From: Paludibacteraceae bacterium
GTDB lineage: Bacteria > Bacteroidota > Bacteroidia > Bacteroidales > Paludibacteraceae
Direction: 5' to 3'
Assembly (NCBI GenBank): GCA_017464025.1
Contig: JAFUEI010000071.1
Span: 1 to 64,000 of the forward strand
Length of the DNA stretch: 64,000 nt
Numbering within the stretch: the first letter of the stretch is position 1; every line of letters begins with the position of its first letter. This document shows positions 1-10,266 of this stretch, piece after piece. The position numbers were made by a program, and so were the translations under genes. Below the pieces are notes generated by a model. It had not been told where the DNA came from, did no database searches, and saw only the letters and a list, made by a program, of their open reading frames with translations.

Positions 1-85
1 CATACAAAAACAAATGTGGCCCGTTTCCCAACGAGCCGCATCTAAAAATTAACCTTAAATCTAATACTATGAAAAAATCACGGTG

Positions 86-115
86 CAAAGGTACAGCTTT
101 TCCCGAAATACGCAA
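86..115 (-). promoter_or_regulatory. Promoter reading leftwards out of the window
   Basis: On the minus strand a -7 box TACCTTTG (86-93) lies 19 nt from an upstream TTG (113-115), the Bacteroidota promoter pattern. It would start transcription near position 80 and serve a gene left of the window. The predicted leader contains an inverted repeat (about 15-40) with arms of about 11 nt and one mismatch. The target gene is not visible. Confidence 0.55.
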
Positions 116-189
116 TACAAAAAGTTAACAAACGGCGATTTTTCATTACAAACGGTCAAATATTACCACCAAACAACATAAAATTGCTA

Positions 190-480
190 TACCTGTATCT
201 CCATCACCTCACCCGCCGCCATCTCTATACACGTCATACACGCTATCCTTTCCATATCACACCCACTCTACAACCACACCACACCCTATCTACAACATAC
301 CACACCCTATCTACACCCCTCCCTGCACAAACATCACACCTACCCTACACCTCATCCATACATCCTCTACACTCCCTCTATACTCTCTCTATACTCTCTT
401 TATACTCTCTCTACACTCCCTCTATGTCTCTTCTATACTTCCTCTATGCCTTTGTTACGACTATGCCCCGCATGCCCACC
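190..480. repeat. Pyrimidine-rich low-complexity tract
   Basis: The plus strand is almost only C, T and A, with degenerate repeats of CTCTATACT (about 365-440). A phrase CCACACCCTATCTACA appears twice (about 279-320). The strong composition bias keeps frames open on this strand, but those frames look like repeat artefacts. No gene is supported here. The tract separates a leftward promoter from a rightward tRNA promoter. Confidence 0.6.
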
Positions 481-495
481 GCCCTCTCTATATAC

Positions 496-520
496 ACTAT
501 ATATACGTAGTATATATAGT
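496..520. repeat. Perfect AT-rich inverted repeat
   Basis: ACTATATATAC (496-506) and GTATATATAGT (510-520) are exact reverse complements separated by GTA. It is a cruciform or hairpin candidate just after the pyrimidine tract. No T-run follows on either strand, so a standard intrinsic terminator is unlikely. Confidence 0.7.
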
Positions 521-592
521 CAATTGCTGTCCTCCTGTCGCACTTGTCAAAAGCTTGCCCCGCACCCTCCCGACGGCGAAAACACATACGGG

Positions 593-624
593 TTTGCACA
601 TTCCAAATATTTACCGTACCTTTG
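593..624 (+). promoter_or_regulatory. tRNA-Ser promoter
   Basis: TTTG (593-596), 20 nt, then TACCTTTG (617-624) matches the Bacteroidota -33/-7 consensus. Transcription would start about 25 nt before the tRNA. Confidence 0.75.
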
Positions 625-657
625 CACCCGCTTTCTTGCAATAGCAGGCACAAGCAG

Positions 658-742
658 GGAAAGTTGGCGGAGTGGTCGATCGCGGCGGTCTTGAAAACCG
701 TTGACCCGCAAGGGTTCGGGGGTTCGAATCCCTCACTTTCCG
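658..742 (+). tRNA. tRNA-Ser(UGA)
   Basis: The acceptor arms GGAAAGT (658-664) and ACTTTCC (735-741) pair perfectly, followed by discriminator G742. The anticodon loop CTTGAAA places TGA as the anticodon, which reads UCA serine codons. A long variable arm typical of class II tRNAs sits between the anticodon arm and the GGTTCGAATCC T-arm. The bases after the discriminator are CAA, so a full CCA end is not encoded. A promoter stands just upstream. Confidence 0.95.
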
Positions 743-845
743 CAAAACACGACAAGTCTGCATAATCAAGCCCCCTTGACAATGCAGATTTTTTATATTA
801 TCATCCTGACCGCCTGCCCCTGAAGGCAAGCTTTTTTGTACGCGT

Positions 846-2111
846 ATGGTTTCCGTCACTGTTTGGATCGCACTCGTGCTCGCCGTGCTCCTGCTCGGCT
901 GCTCCGCCTTTGTCAGCATGTCGGAGACGGCGTTCTTCTCACTCTCCCCCGCCGACCTCGAAACCCTCCGCCAGGAGGAAAACCGCCGCGACCGTTTGGT
1001 GCTCCGCCTCCTCGAAAAACCCCAGCAGCTGCTCGCCACCATCCTTGTCGCCAACAACTTCGTCAACATCGTCATCACGCTGCTGTTGGCCTACACCACC
1101 TCCGAGCTATTCTCCTTCGGAAGCTCTAAAATCATCGAATTCATCGTAGAAACTGTCCTCATCACTTTCCTCCTCCTCCTCTTTGGCGAAATCACTCCGA
1201 AGATTTATGCCACCGTCGAGCCCCTGCGCATCTCACGCTTCGCTTGCGGCACACTCATCTTCCTCGAAAAACTGCTCTATCCGGTAGCCATCCTCCTCGT
1301 CAAGTCCACCTCGCTCGTCGAGCACCGTATGGAGCACCACGGAGCCAACCTCTCTATGGACGAACTCTCCCAAGCCGTTGAACTCACCCAGATAGCCACC
1401 GAAGAAGAAAAAGACATCCTCGAAGGCATCACCAAGTTCGGCAACCGTCAGGCCAGCGACATCATGCGCCCCCGGCTTGACATAGTGGACGTGGATATCC
1501 GGTGCAACTTCAAAGAAGTGCTGCATACCGTGATTTCATCGGGATATTCGCGCATACCTGTCTATGCCGGCACCTCCGACAAAATCAAAGGCATCCTCTA
1601 CTCCAAAGACCTGCTTCCCCACCTTGACAAACCGCAGAACTTCCGTTGGCAGACCCTCATCCGGCCCGCCTACTTCGTGCCCGAAAGCAAACACCTCGAC
1701 GACCTGCTGCAAGAGTTCCAGGAGAACAAAGTGCATCTCGCTATCGTCGTGGACGAATACGGAGGCACTGCCGGCCTTGTCACCCTCGAAGACATTTTGG
1801 AAGAGATAGTCGGCGAGATATCCGACGAGTACGACGAGGAGGAGAAGCAATACACACGCTTGGCCGACAACGTATTCCTCTTCGAAGGCAAGACGTTGCT
1901 CAACGACTTCTACAAGATTATGGATGTGGATGAAGAGGAGTTTGAGAAGGTGTCAGGCGAGATAGAGACCCTTGCCGGCTTGGTGCTGGAGCTCAAAGGC
2001 GACTTCCCCAAGCGGGGCGAAGTTGTAATCTACGACCGCTTCGAGTTCGAAATAGTCGCTATGGAAAAACGCCGCATAAAGAGTATCAAAGTTACCGTGC
2101 ACAATGAGTAG
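846..2111 (+). CDS. gldE: GldE-like CNNM/CorC membrane protein
   Basis: This 421-aa protein has an N-terminal DUF21 (CNNM) membrane region (about residues 1-180, several hydrophobic segments), two CBS domains (about 200-325) and a C-terminal CorC/HlyC domain (about 335-421). The family is linked to divalent cation transport. In Bacteroidota this form is named gliding motility-associated GldE and is found next to gldD even in non-gliding species, as here. The gldD start overlaps its end by 8 bp, so the two are co-translated. The assignment rests on architecture and the gldD neighbour; the transported ion cannot be read from the sequence. Confidence 0.88.
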   Translation: MVSVTVWIALVLAVLLLGCSAFVSMSETAFFSLSPADLETLRQEENRRDRLVLRLLEKPQQLLATILVANNFVNIVITLLLAYTTSELFSFGSSKIIEFIVETVLITFLLLLFGEITPKIYATVEPLRISRFACGTLIFLEKLLYPVAILLVKSTSLVEHRMEHHGANLSMDELSQAVELTQIATEEEKDILEGITKFGNRQASDIMRPRLDIVDVDIRCNFKEVLHTVISSGYSRIPVYAGTSDKIKGILYSKDLLPHLDKPQNFRWQTLIRPAYFVPESKHLDDLLQEFQENKVHLAIVVDEYGGTAGLVTLEDILEEIVGEISDEYDEEEKQYTRLADNVFLFEGKTLLNDFYKIMDVDEEEFEKVSGEIETLAGLVLELKGDFPKRGEVVIYDRFEFEIVAMEKRRIKSIKVTVHNE

Positions 2112-2757
2112 TAAACACGCCATATACGCTGTTTTCACCGCCGTCTCCGCCGTCTCCGCAGTCGTCTCCGCAGCAGCCGTCTCCGCAGTCGTCTCCGCAG
2201 TCGCCTCATGCCTTCTCTGCGCAGGCTGCGGGCAGCACAGCGTGCCCCGGCCGCGAGGCTATTTCCGCATCGACCTGCCGGAGCATACCTATAGCGACTT
2301 CCATGCCGACCCCGTCTTCAGAGCCTATCCCTATAGCTTTGAGCAGTCGCGGCAAGCTGCCGTCTCCGTCCACCCTGAGCAGGGGGAGCACTATTGGGTT
2401 GACCTCTGCTATCCACGGCTCAACGCCCGCATACACTGCTCCTACAAGCCCGTTGCAGGCAACCTGCGCGAACTCTCCGACGACGCACAGCGCTTCGTCT
2501 ATAACCATGCCGGAAAAGCCACCTCCATCCCCGAGCAGGGCTACGACAACCCCGAAGCCCGCGTATGGGGTGTATATTACGAGCTACGCGGCAACACCGC
2601 ATCGCCTTGCCAGTTCTATCTGACCGATTCCATCGGACATTTCTTCCGCGGTGCACTCTATTTCGATTGTGCGCCAAACCAGGATTCGCTGGCTCCCGTA
2701 ACCGCATGGCTGGAAGAAGATGTGCGCCACCTTATAGAGACCTTCCGATGGAACTGA
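2104..2757 (+). CDS. gldD: GldD-like lipoprotein
   Basis: This 217-aa lipoprotein has a signal peptide ending in a lipobox (LCAGC, about residues 38-42), followed by a GldD-type domain beginning PRPRGYFRIDLP. GldD is required for gliding and T9SS function in Flavobacterium, but its role in gut Bacteroidales is unclear. The hydrophobic part of the signal peptide is unusually long and is encoded by short GTCTCCGC repeats, giving an AVSAVV-type peptide. It overlaps gldE upstream and the phosphopantetheinyl transferase downstream, so it is part of one operon. Confidence 0.85.
   Translation: MSSKHAIYAVFTAVSAVSAVVSAAAVSAVVSAVASCLLCAGCGQHSVPRPRGYFRIDLPEHTYSDFHADPVFRAYPYSFEQSRQAAVSVHPEQGEHYWVDLCYPRLNARIHCSYKPVAGNLRELSDDAQRFVYNHAGKATSIPEQGYDNPEARVWGVYYELRGNTASPCQFYLTDSIGHFFRGALYFDCAPNQDSLAPVTAWLEEDVRHLIETFRWN
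2139..2207 (+). repeat. Tandem GTCTCCGC repeats in the gldD signal sequence
   Basis: The octamer GTCTCCGC recurs about six times within 70 bp, with spacings that are multiples of three. It encodes the A/V/S-rich hydrophobic core of the GldD signal peptide. Slippage by one unit would keep the frame and change the length of the h-region. Confidence 0.7.
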
Positions 2758-3320
2758 AACGCTACGATACCGCCCGTGCCGTACTCTATGTATGCCCGCT
2801 CCCAGAGGCGGATGCCAGCAAGCGCGAACGAGAGCGCCTGACCGAAGCGGCTCTGTTGCAACACATCTTCGGACAGCCTGTAACGCTTGCCCACGATGCC
2901 GACGGGAAGCCCTCCCTCGACGGCCGGCCGGAGCATATCAGCATCTCCCACTCGCGCGGCCGTCTCTGCATCGCCTTGTCTGCAGAAGAAGTCGGAGTGG
3001 ACATCGAAGACATCAGCCCGCGGCTTGAGCGCGTCAAAGAGCGCTTCCTGACGGCAGACGAGCAACAGCAGTGGCTGCAACTCCATGCCGACGGCAATCT
3101 CACGCCGCTCCAGCGGCTGGCAGTCTGCTGGTCGGCCAAAGAGGCCCTCTACAAACTGGCAGGCAGCAGAGCCGGAGCATTAGGGGAAAACATCCTCATT
3201 TCTGTCGGTGAAATCGGAAAGAACAACATCTTCCATGCTGCCATCGGAAGAGAGCGTTTCGCCCTGCAGACGGTGGAGATGAACCCTCAATACGAAATAA
3301 CTCTTGCATGGCGATGCTGA
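2748..3320 (+). CDS. 4'-phosphopantetheinyl transferase superfamily protein
   Basis: This 190-aa protein contains the two Sfp/EntD family signatures GVDIE (about residue 80, with the Mg-binding Asp and Glu) and WSAKEALYK (about 125-133). Such enzymes move the phosphopantetheine arm of CoA onto carrier proteins. The ATG at 2748 is chosen because the upstream extension of the frame lies inside gldD and lacks family sequence; it gives a 10-bp overlap with gldD. No carrier protein or synthase gene lies in the window, so the target is unknown. Confidence 0.88.
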   Translation: MELKRYDTARAVLYVCPLPEADASKRERERLTEAALLQHIFGQPVTLAHDADGKPSLDGRPEHISISHSRGRLCIALSAEEVGVDIEDISPRLERVKERFLTADEQQQWLQLHADGNLTPLQRLAVCWSAKEALYKLAGSRAGALGENILISVGEIGKNNIFHAAIGRERFALQTVEMNPQYEITLAWRC

Positions 3321-3354
3321 AACGCACATACGGCATAGACGCACATACGCACAG

Positions 3355-4110
3355 ATGCAGATACGGAAACTGATATCGGACAATTGCGCAGCAGGCCGGC
3401 GGATGCTGGCCGTCTTGCTCGACCCTGAGAAAACGCCGCTGAAAGCGCTGCCTCCGCTCTGCCGCATACTGGCGGAGTCTCCCGTGGACTTTGTCCTGGT
3501 CGGCGGCAGCGGCTATCTGGCCGACACCGGCGCTTTCGTCCGCTGCCTGAAGGAACAGATGGACAAGCCGGTGCTTCTCTTCCCCGGCGACATGAGTCAG
3601 TTCACGCCGGCAGCCGATGCCCTGCTTCTGCTCGCGCTCCTCTCAGGCCGCAATGCGGAATATCTGATAGGGCAGCATGTAAAGGCGGCCATGGCCATAC
3701 GGGAATCCGGCATAGAGACGCTCCCTACGGGCTATATCCTTGTCGATGGCGGCCGCACCAGCTCGGTGGAACGCGCCAGCCGCACCCGCGCGCTCACCGC
3801 CCCTGAAGAAATAGCCGTCACGGCCGTGGCGGCCGAACAGGCAGGCAAACGGCTGGTCTATCTCGAAGCCGGAAGCGGAGCCGAAACACCCGTTTCCATC
3901 GGTATTATCAGACAGGTGCGCACCCTCATAAGCTGCCCCCTCATCGTTGGCGGAGGCATCTGCTCCGTCACACAGATGCAGGCCGCCTTCCGCGCAGGGG
4001 CCGACATCGTGGTCATAGGCAACCACTTCGAGCAGCACCCCGCCGACATCCGGCTTTTTGCCGAAACGAAAGAACAGAGCAACCGCCCGTCAACACAACA
4101 CACATCATAA
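3355..4110 (+). CDS. PcrB-like geranylgeranyl/heptaprenyl-glyceryl phosphate synthase
   Basis: This is a 251-aa TIM-barrel protein of the GGGP synthase family, which joins a polyprenyl diphosphate to glycerol-1-phosphate. Visible landmarks are LLDPEK near the N-terminus, VGGSGYL, a YLEAGSGA segment and the phosphate-binding GGGI plus GADIVVIGNHFE near the C-terminus. The family is best known from archaea and Bacillales, but Bacteroidota members are common. The ATG at 3355 is preferred over a TTG at 3304 that would overlap the previous gene. The product lipid in this host is not known. Confidence 0.85.
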   Translation: MQIRKLISDNCAAGRRMLAVLLDPEKTPLKALPPLCRILAESPVDFVLVGGSGYLADTGAFVRCLKEQMDKPVLLFPGDMSQFTPAADALLLLALLSGRNAEYLIGQHVKAAMAIRESGIETLPTGYILVDGGRTSSVERASRTRALTAPEEIAVTAVAAEQAGKRLVYLEAGSGAETPVSIGIIRQVRTLISCPLIVGGGICSVTQMQAAFRAGADIVVIGNHFEQHPADIRLFAETKEQSNRPSTQHTS

Positions 4111-4127
4111 CATACATCACAACATAC

Positions 4128-4676
4128 ATGGCACAACTACCCGAACATTACGTCTATCAGCAGGAGGTTATCGACTTCGTGACCATCAGCGTGCAGACTT
4201 GTCTGCTGCTGGAGCACACGGCTGAACAGGAGAAACATGACTTCGTCGAGAAACTATTGCACTACCTGCCGCTGCTGTACTTGAAAACACGCGCACTGGA
4301 AATGCCTGACACCGAATCGGAAGGCTGGCCGCAACGCTTTGTTACCGAAGAAGACTACAACTTCGTGGCGGAAGGAGTACGCAGCCTGCTCGGAAGCGAC
4401 GATGTCTATCTGGAAGTGTTTGTAGAAGACATGCGCTATTCCGACGAGCCCGTATCGGCCTTCCTCTCCGAGAATCTGGCCGACATCTATCAGGAGCTGA
4501 AAGACATGGCCGCCAACTACCAGCAGCAGGTGGAAGCCGTGATGAACGACAGCCTGCTCTGCTGCCTCGAGGCTTTCCACCAGCATTGGGGACAGAAGTT
4601 GCTGAACGCCCTGCGTGCACTGCATGCCCTGGCCGAGAGCGAAGATTTCCAGCAAAGCACGGAGGAAGGGGCATGA
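4128..4676 (+). CDS. DUF5063 family protein
   Basis: This 182-aa acidic, mostly helical protein has no signal peptide or membrane segment. The sequence and its place directly before a 3'-5' exonuclease and an RlmI-like methyltransferase match the DUF5063 family of Bacteroidales. Its stop overlaps the next start (ATGA at 4673-4676), so it is translationally coupled to the exonuclease. No catalytic motif is visible. A role beside the exonuclease in RNA metabolism is only an inference from context. Confidence 0.8.
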   Translation: MAQLPEHYVYQQEVIDFVTISVQTCLLLEHTAEQEKHDFVEKLLHYLPLLYLKTRALEMPDTESEGWPQRFVTEEDYNFVAEGVRSLLGSDDVYLEVFVEDMRYSDEPVSAFLSENLADIYQELKDMAANYQQQVEAVMNDSLLCCLEAFHQHWGQKLLNALRALHALAESEDFQQSTEEGA

Positions 4677-5389
4677 AAGACAACCGATTCATACACCGCA
4701 TTGACAAGGAAGACGTCAACCGCATGCCATTAGCCGAATTCGGCGGCGAGGTGGTGGTGATACGCACGCCGGAAGCCTTGCCCGAAGCGCTGGCATACCT
4801 CAACCGGCAGACCTGCGTAGGCGTGGACACAGAGACGCGGCCGAGCTTCGTGCACGGCCAGCACTACCCCACCGCCCTCGTGCAGATAGCCACCGAAGAG
4901 CGATGCTACCTCTTTCAGCTGAAACATATCGGTTTCCCCGAAGGACTGGCGCAGTTCTTTGCCAATCCGGACATCTGCAAGGTAGGTCTGGCCTTCCGCG
5001 ACGACCTGCGGGGCCTGCAGCGCCTGCGCCCCTTCCGCCCCGCCAACTGCGCCGACATACAGCAGATGGTGCTCAAATACGGCATCCTTGACCTCGGCCT
5101 TCAGAAGATATTCGCCATCATCTTCGGCCGCAAGATATCGAAGAGCCAGCAACTGACCAACTGGGAAAACGCCGTGCTCACGCCCGAGCAGGCCCGCTAT
5201 GCCTCTACCGACGCCTGGGCCACCCTGCTCATCTACAAGGAGCTGCAGCGCACCCGCCAACTCACCAAGCGCCAGTACGAAGCCCTGCGACGCGCCGACA
5301 TAGAGCGGCAGATACAGCACCAGCAGGAAGTGATGGCACAAAAGAAAGAGAAAGAATCACATGAAGAAGATACACCTCAAAAAGCATAA
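4673..5389 (+). CDS. RNase D-like 3'-5' exonuclease
   Basis: This 238-aa protein has a DEDDy exonuclease fold. Exo I is VDTET (about residues 47-51), Exo II includes the acidic RDD (about 109-111), and Exo III is YASTDAW (about 180-186) with the Tyr and Asp of the DEDDy class. It lacks HRDC domains, so it is shorter than RNase D. The start at 4673 gives a 4-bp overlap with DUF5063, and the 3' end overlaps the methyltransferase by 29 bp. The pairing with an rRNA methyltransferase suggests RNA processing. Confidence 0.88.
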   Translation: MKDNRFIHRIDKEDVNRMPLAEFGGEVVVIRTPEALPEALAYLNRQTCVGVDTETRPSFVHGQHYPTALVQIATEERCYLFQLKHIGFPEGLAQFFANPDICKVGLAFRDDLRGLQRLRPFRPANCADIQQMVLKYGILDLGLQKIFAIIFGRKISKSQQLTNWENAVLTPEQARYASTDAWATLLIYKELQRTRQLTKRQYEALRRADIERQIQHQQEVMAQKKEKESHEEDTPQKA

Positions 5390-6557
5390 GGAAGAGTCGC
5401 TCCTGCGTTTCCACCCCTGGGTATTCTCCGGCGCGATAGCCCGCACCGAAGGGCAGCCCGAAGAAGGCGACCTCGTAAGCGTATGGTCGGCCGACGGCCT
5501 TTGTCTGGGCACCGGCCACTGGCAGGAAGGCAGCATTGCCGTGCGCATCCTGGCCTTCGGCACCGACACGCTGCCGGCAGACTTCTGGGAGCAGCGCCTC
5601 AGCGCCGCCTACCGCATGCGCTGCGGACTCGGGCTCGTGCGCCCCGACAACAACGCCTACCGTCTCGTACACGGCGAGGGCGACTTCCTGCCCGGGCTGA
5701 TAGCTGACGTATATGACGACACGGCCGTCGTGCAGGCCCATTCGGCCGGCATGCACCGCGCCCGCCGGCAGATAGCCGAAGCGCTGGTCCGCATCGTGCC
5801 CGCCGTGAAGAATGTCTATTACAAGTCGGAAGGGACGCTGCCTTTGCGCCGCCACTTCAGCGACATTGCCGACGGCTACCTGACAGGCGGCGAGAGCACC
5901 TGTCTGGCGCTGGAAAACGGTCTGAGCTTCGGCATCGACTGGCTGCGCGGCCAGAAAACGGGCTTCTTCCTCGACCAGCGCGAGAACCGCGCCCTCGTGG
6001 AGCGCTATTCCGCCGGGCGGCGTGTGCTGAACATGTTCTGCTATACAGGCGGCTTCTCGGTATATGCCCTGCGCGGCGGCGCCGAACTGGTCCACTCTGT
6101 GGACAGCTCGGAGAAAGCCGTGGAGCTGGTAAACCGGAATGTGGAGCGCAACTTCCCCGGTTGCAGCCGCCATCAAGCCTTCTGCGAAGAAGCATTCGCC
6201 TACCTGTCGTCCCTGCAGACCGATGCGGGAACCCCGCGGCGGCCTTACGACCTGATTATCCTTGACCCGCCGGCCTTTGCCAAACACCGCGGCGCGATAA
6301 AGAACGCGCTGCAAGGCTACAAGCGGCTGAACGCAAAGGCCTTCGAACTGATTGCCCCGGGCGGCATATTGTTCACCTTCAGTTGTTCGCAGGCTGTGGA
6401 CAAGGACATGTTCCGTTTGGCCGTCTTCTCCGCCGCCGCCATGACAGGCCGCAAGGTGCGCATCCTGCACCAGCTGCACCAGCCACAAGACCATCCCATA
6501 AACATCTACCATCCCGAAGGAGAGTACTTAAAAGGTCTGGTTCTGTATGTGGAATAA
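5361..6557 (+). CDS. RlmI-like class I SAM-dependent rRNA methyltransferase
   Basis: This 398-aa protein has an N-terminal PUA domain (about 1-75), then a linker with EGDFLPGLIAD and GFFLDQR motifs, and a C-terminal Rossmann methyltransferase. The SAM-binding segment is VLNMFCYTGGFSVYAL (about 218-233) and the catalytic-type motif is DPPAF (about 298-302). This layout is that of RlmI, the 23S rRNA m5C1962 methyltransferase, though the exact target is inferred. Its 3' end may be overlapped antisense by the convergent gene at 6379-7422. Confidence 0.88.
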   Translation: MKKIHLKKHKEESLLRFHPWVFSGAIARTEGQPEEGDLVSVWSADGLCLGTGHWQEGSIAVRILAFGTDTLPADFWEQRLSAAYRMRCGLGLVRPDNNAYRLVHGEGDFLPGLIADVYDDTAVVQAHSAGMHRARRQIAEALVRIVPAVKNVYYKSEGTLPLRRHFSDIADGYLTGGESTCLALENGLSFGIDWLRGQKTGFFLDQRENRALVERYSAGRRVLNMFCYTGGFSVYALRGGAELVHSVDSSEKAVELVNRNVERNFPGCSRHQAFCEEAFAYLSSLQTDAGTPRRPYDLIILDPPAFAKHRGAIKNALQGYKRLNAKAFELIAPGGILFTFSCSQAVDKDMFRLAVFSAAAMTGRKVRILHQLHQPQDHPINIYHPEGEYLKGLVLYVE

Positions 6558-7422
6558 GGCTGCATGCAGACCCAACTGCAGCCGGTGGCCGGATGGTTTT
6601 AGACAGCATTATCACCTTGGCCGCCTTGTTATCCATACCGGGCATGGTGGCTCCGACAGGAGCACCGATATAAGTGGGGTCACATACCACATAGCGCTTG
6701 CCGCAGACGGTCAGAAAGTCGCCATGGACAGGCTGATTGAGACAAACAGCAGAGGCGAGGTGACCCGGATAGTAGAGAAGCACAACCTCCAGTCCGAGCA
6801 AGTCGCGCACGAGATGCGCGAAGAGGATGCTGCGGTCTTCGCAATCGCAATACGGATAATAGAGCGATTCAGCGGGGAAGAAGGCCCGGTCGCGGGCGGA
6901 AAGGCAGTCATAGAGCAGATTATCGTATTGCTCAGTTGCCAGCAGCTCCCAAGCCTCTGCCAGGTTATCTCCCTGTATGCTTGGCAGAGAGAATGCGGTT
7001 TCAGGATAACGGAAAGAGAGCGATGTGCCAAAGAAGTCCACTCGGAGAACGGTCTTGTGCTCGTTGCGTTGAATAACAGGCGAGACGGGTTGGGGCTGTG
7101 GCGTGGGGTTTGGTCGGGGAATGATGTCCTCATACGGGATATTGTTGTCATCCCTCTTTTGCCCGTTGTCTCTTTGGTTCTGCTCATCATACACTACAGG
7201 CGGCACCTGCTCTTCTTTGGGCCGATGGATGGCGGGAGCGAGGCGATAGTACTCCCAAGCCGAGCGCAGAAAGTCGGCATAGCGCTGATTGGCAGCAGAG
7301 CGGAAATCGGTGTAGTCTTGCTTTGCCTGTTGCCGGAACTGACGATAGCGTTCCTCAAAGGATTGGGCGGAGAGACTTATAATAAGAAACAAACAAATGC
7401 AATAACAAAATAATCGTCTCAT
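6379..7422 (-). CDS. Secreted transglutaminase-like protein with doubtful C-terminus
   Basis: The 347-aa frame starts with a signal peptide (MRRLFCYCICLFLIISLSAQ), a charged helical stretch and a Pro-rich linker (about 95-115). A papain-like transglutaminase-type domain follows: Cys-Asp-Cys-Glu-Asp-Arg (about 193-198), GHLASAV (about 219-225) and the CDPTYIGAPVG Asp (about 246-256) are positioned like a Cys-His-Asp triad. The domain seems complete at about residue 275. The last 65 residues are Arg-rich and lie antisense to the RlmI-like gene, so the normal stop has probably been lost. Substrate unknown. Confidence 0.65.
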   Translation of the reverse strand: MRRLFCYCICLFLIISLSAQSFEERYRQFRQQAKQDYTDFRSAANQRYADFLRSAWEYYRLAPAIHRPKEEQVPPVVYDEQNQRDNGQKRDDNNIPYEDIIPRPNPTPQPQPVSPVIQRNEHKTVLRVDFFGTSLSFRYPETAFSLPSIQGDNLAEAWELLATEQYDNLLYDCLSARDRAFFPAESLYYPYCDCEDRSILFAHLVRDLLGLEVVLLYYPGHLASAVCLNQPVHGDFLTVCGKRYVVCDPTYIGAPVGATMPGMDNKAAKVIMLSKTIRPPAAVGSACSLIPHTEPDLLSTLLRDGRCLWDGLVAGAAGAGCAPCGLSWRRRRRRPNGTCPCPQPANN

Positions 7423-10200
<2,778 letters not shown>

Positions 10201-10266
10201 GGCGCATAGAGCCCCCCCTGCTGCAAAACTTAAAACGTAATCATAAACCTCTTAATCCTTACACTT

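Noticed and set aside
184..510. A 108-codon frame in the pyrimidine tract
   Set aside because: The peptide is a direct reading of the short repeats (His/Thr/Leu/Tyr/Ser-rich) and has no start context.
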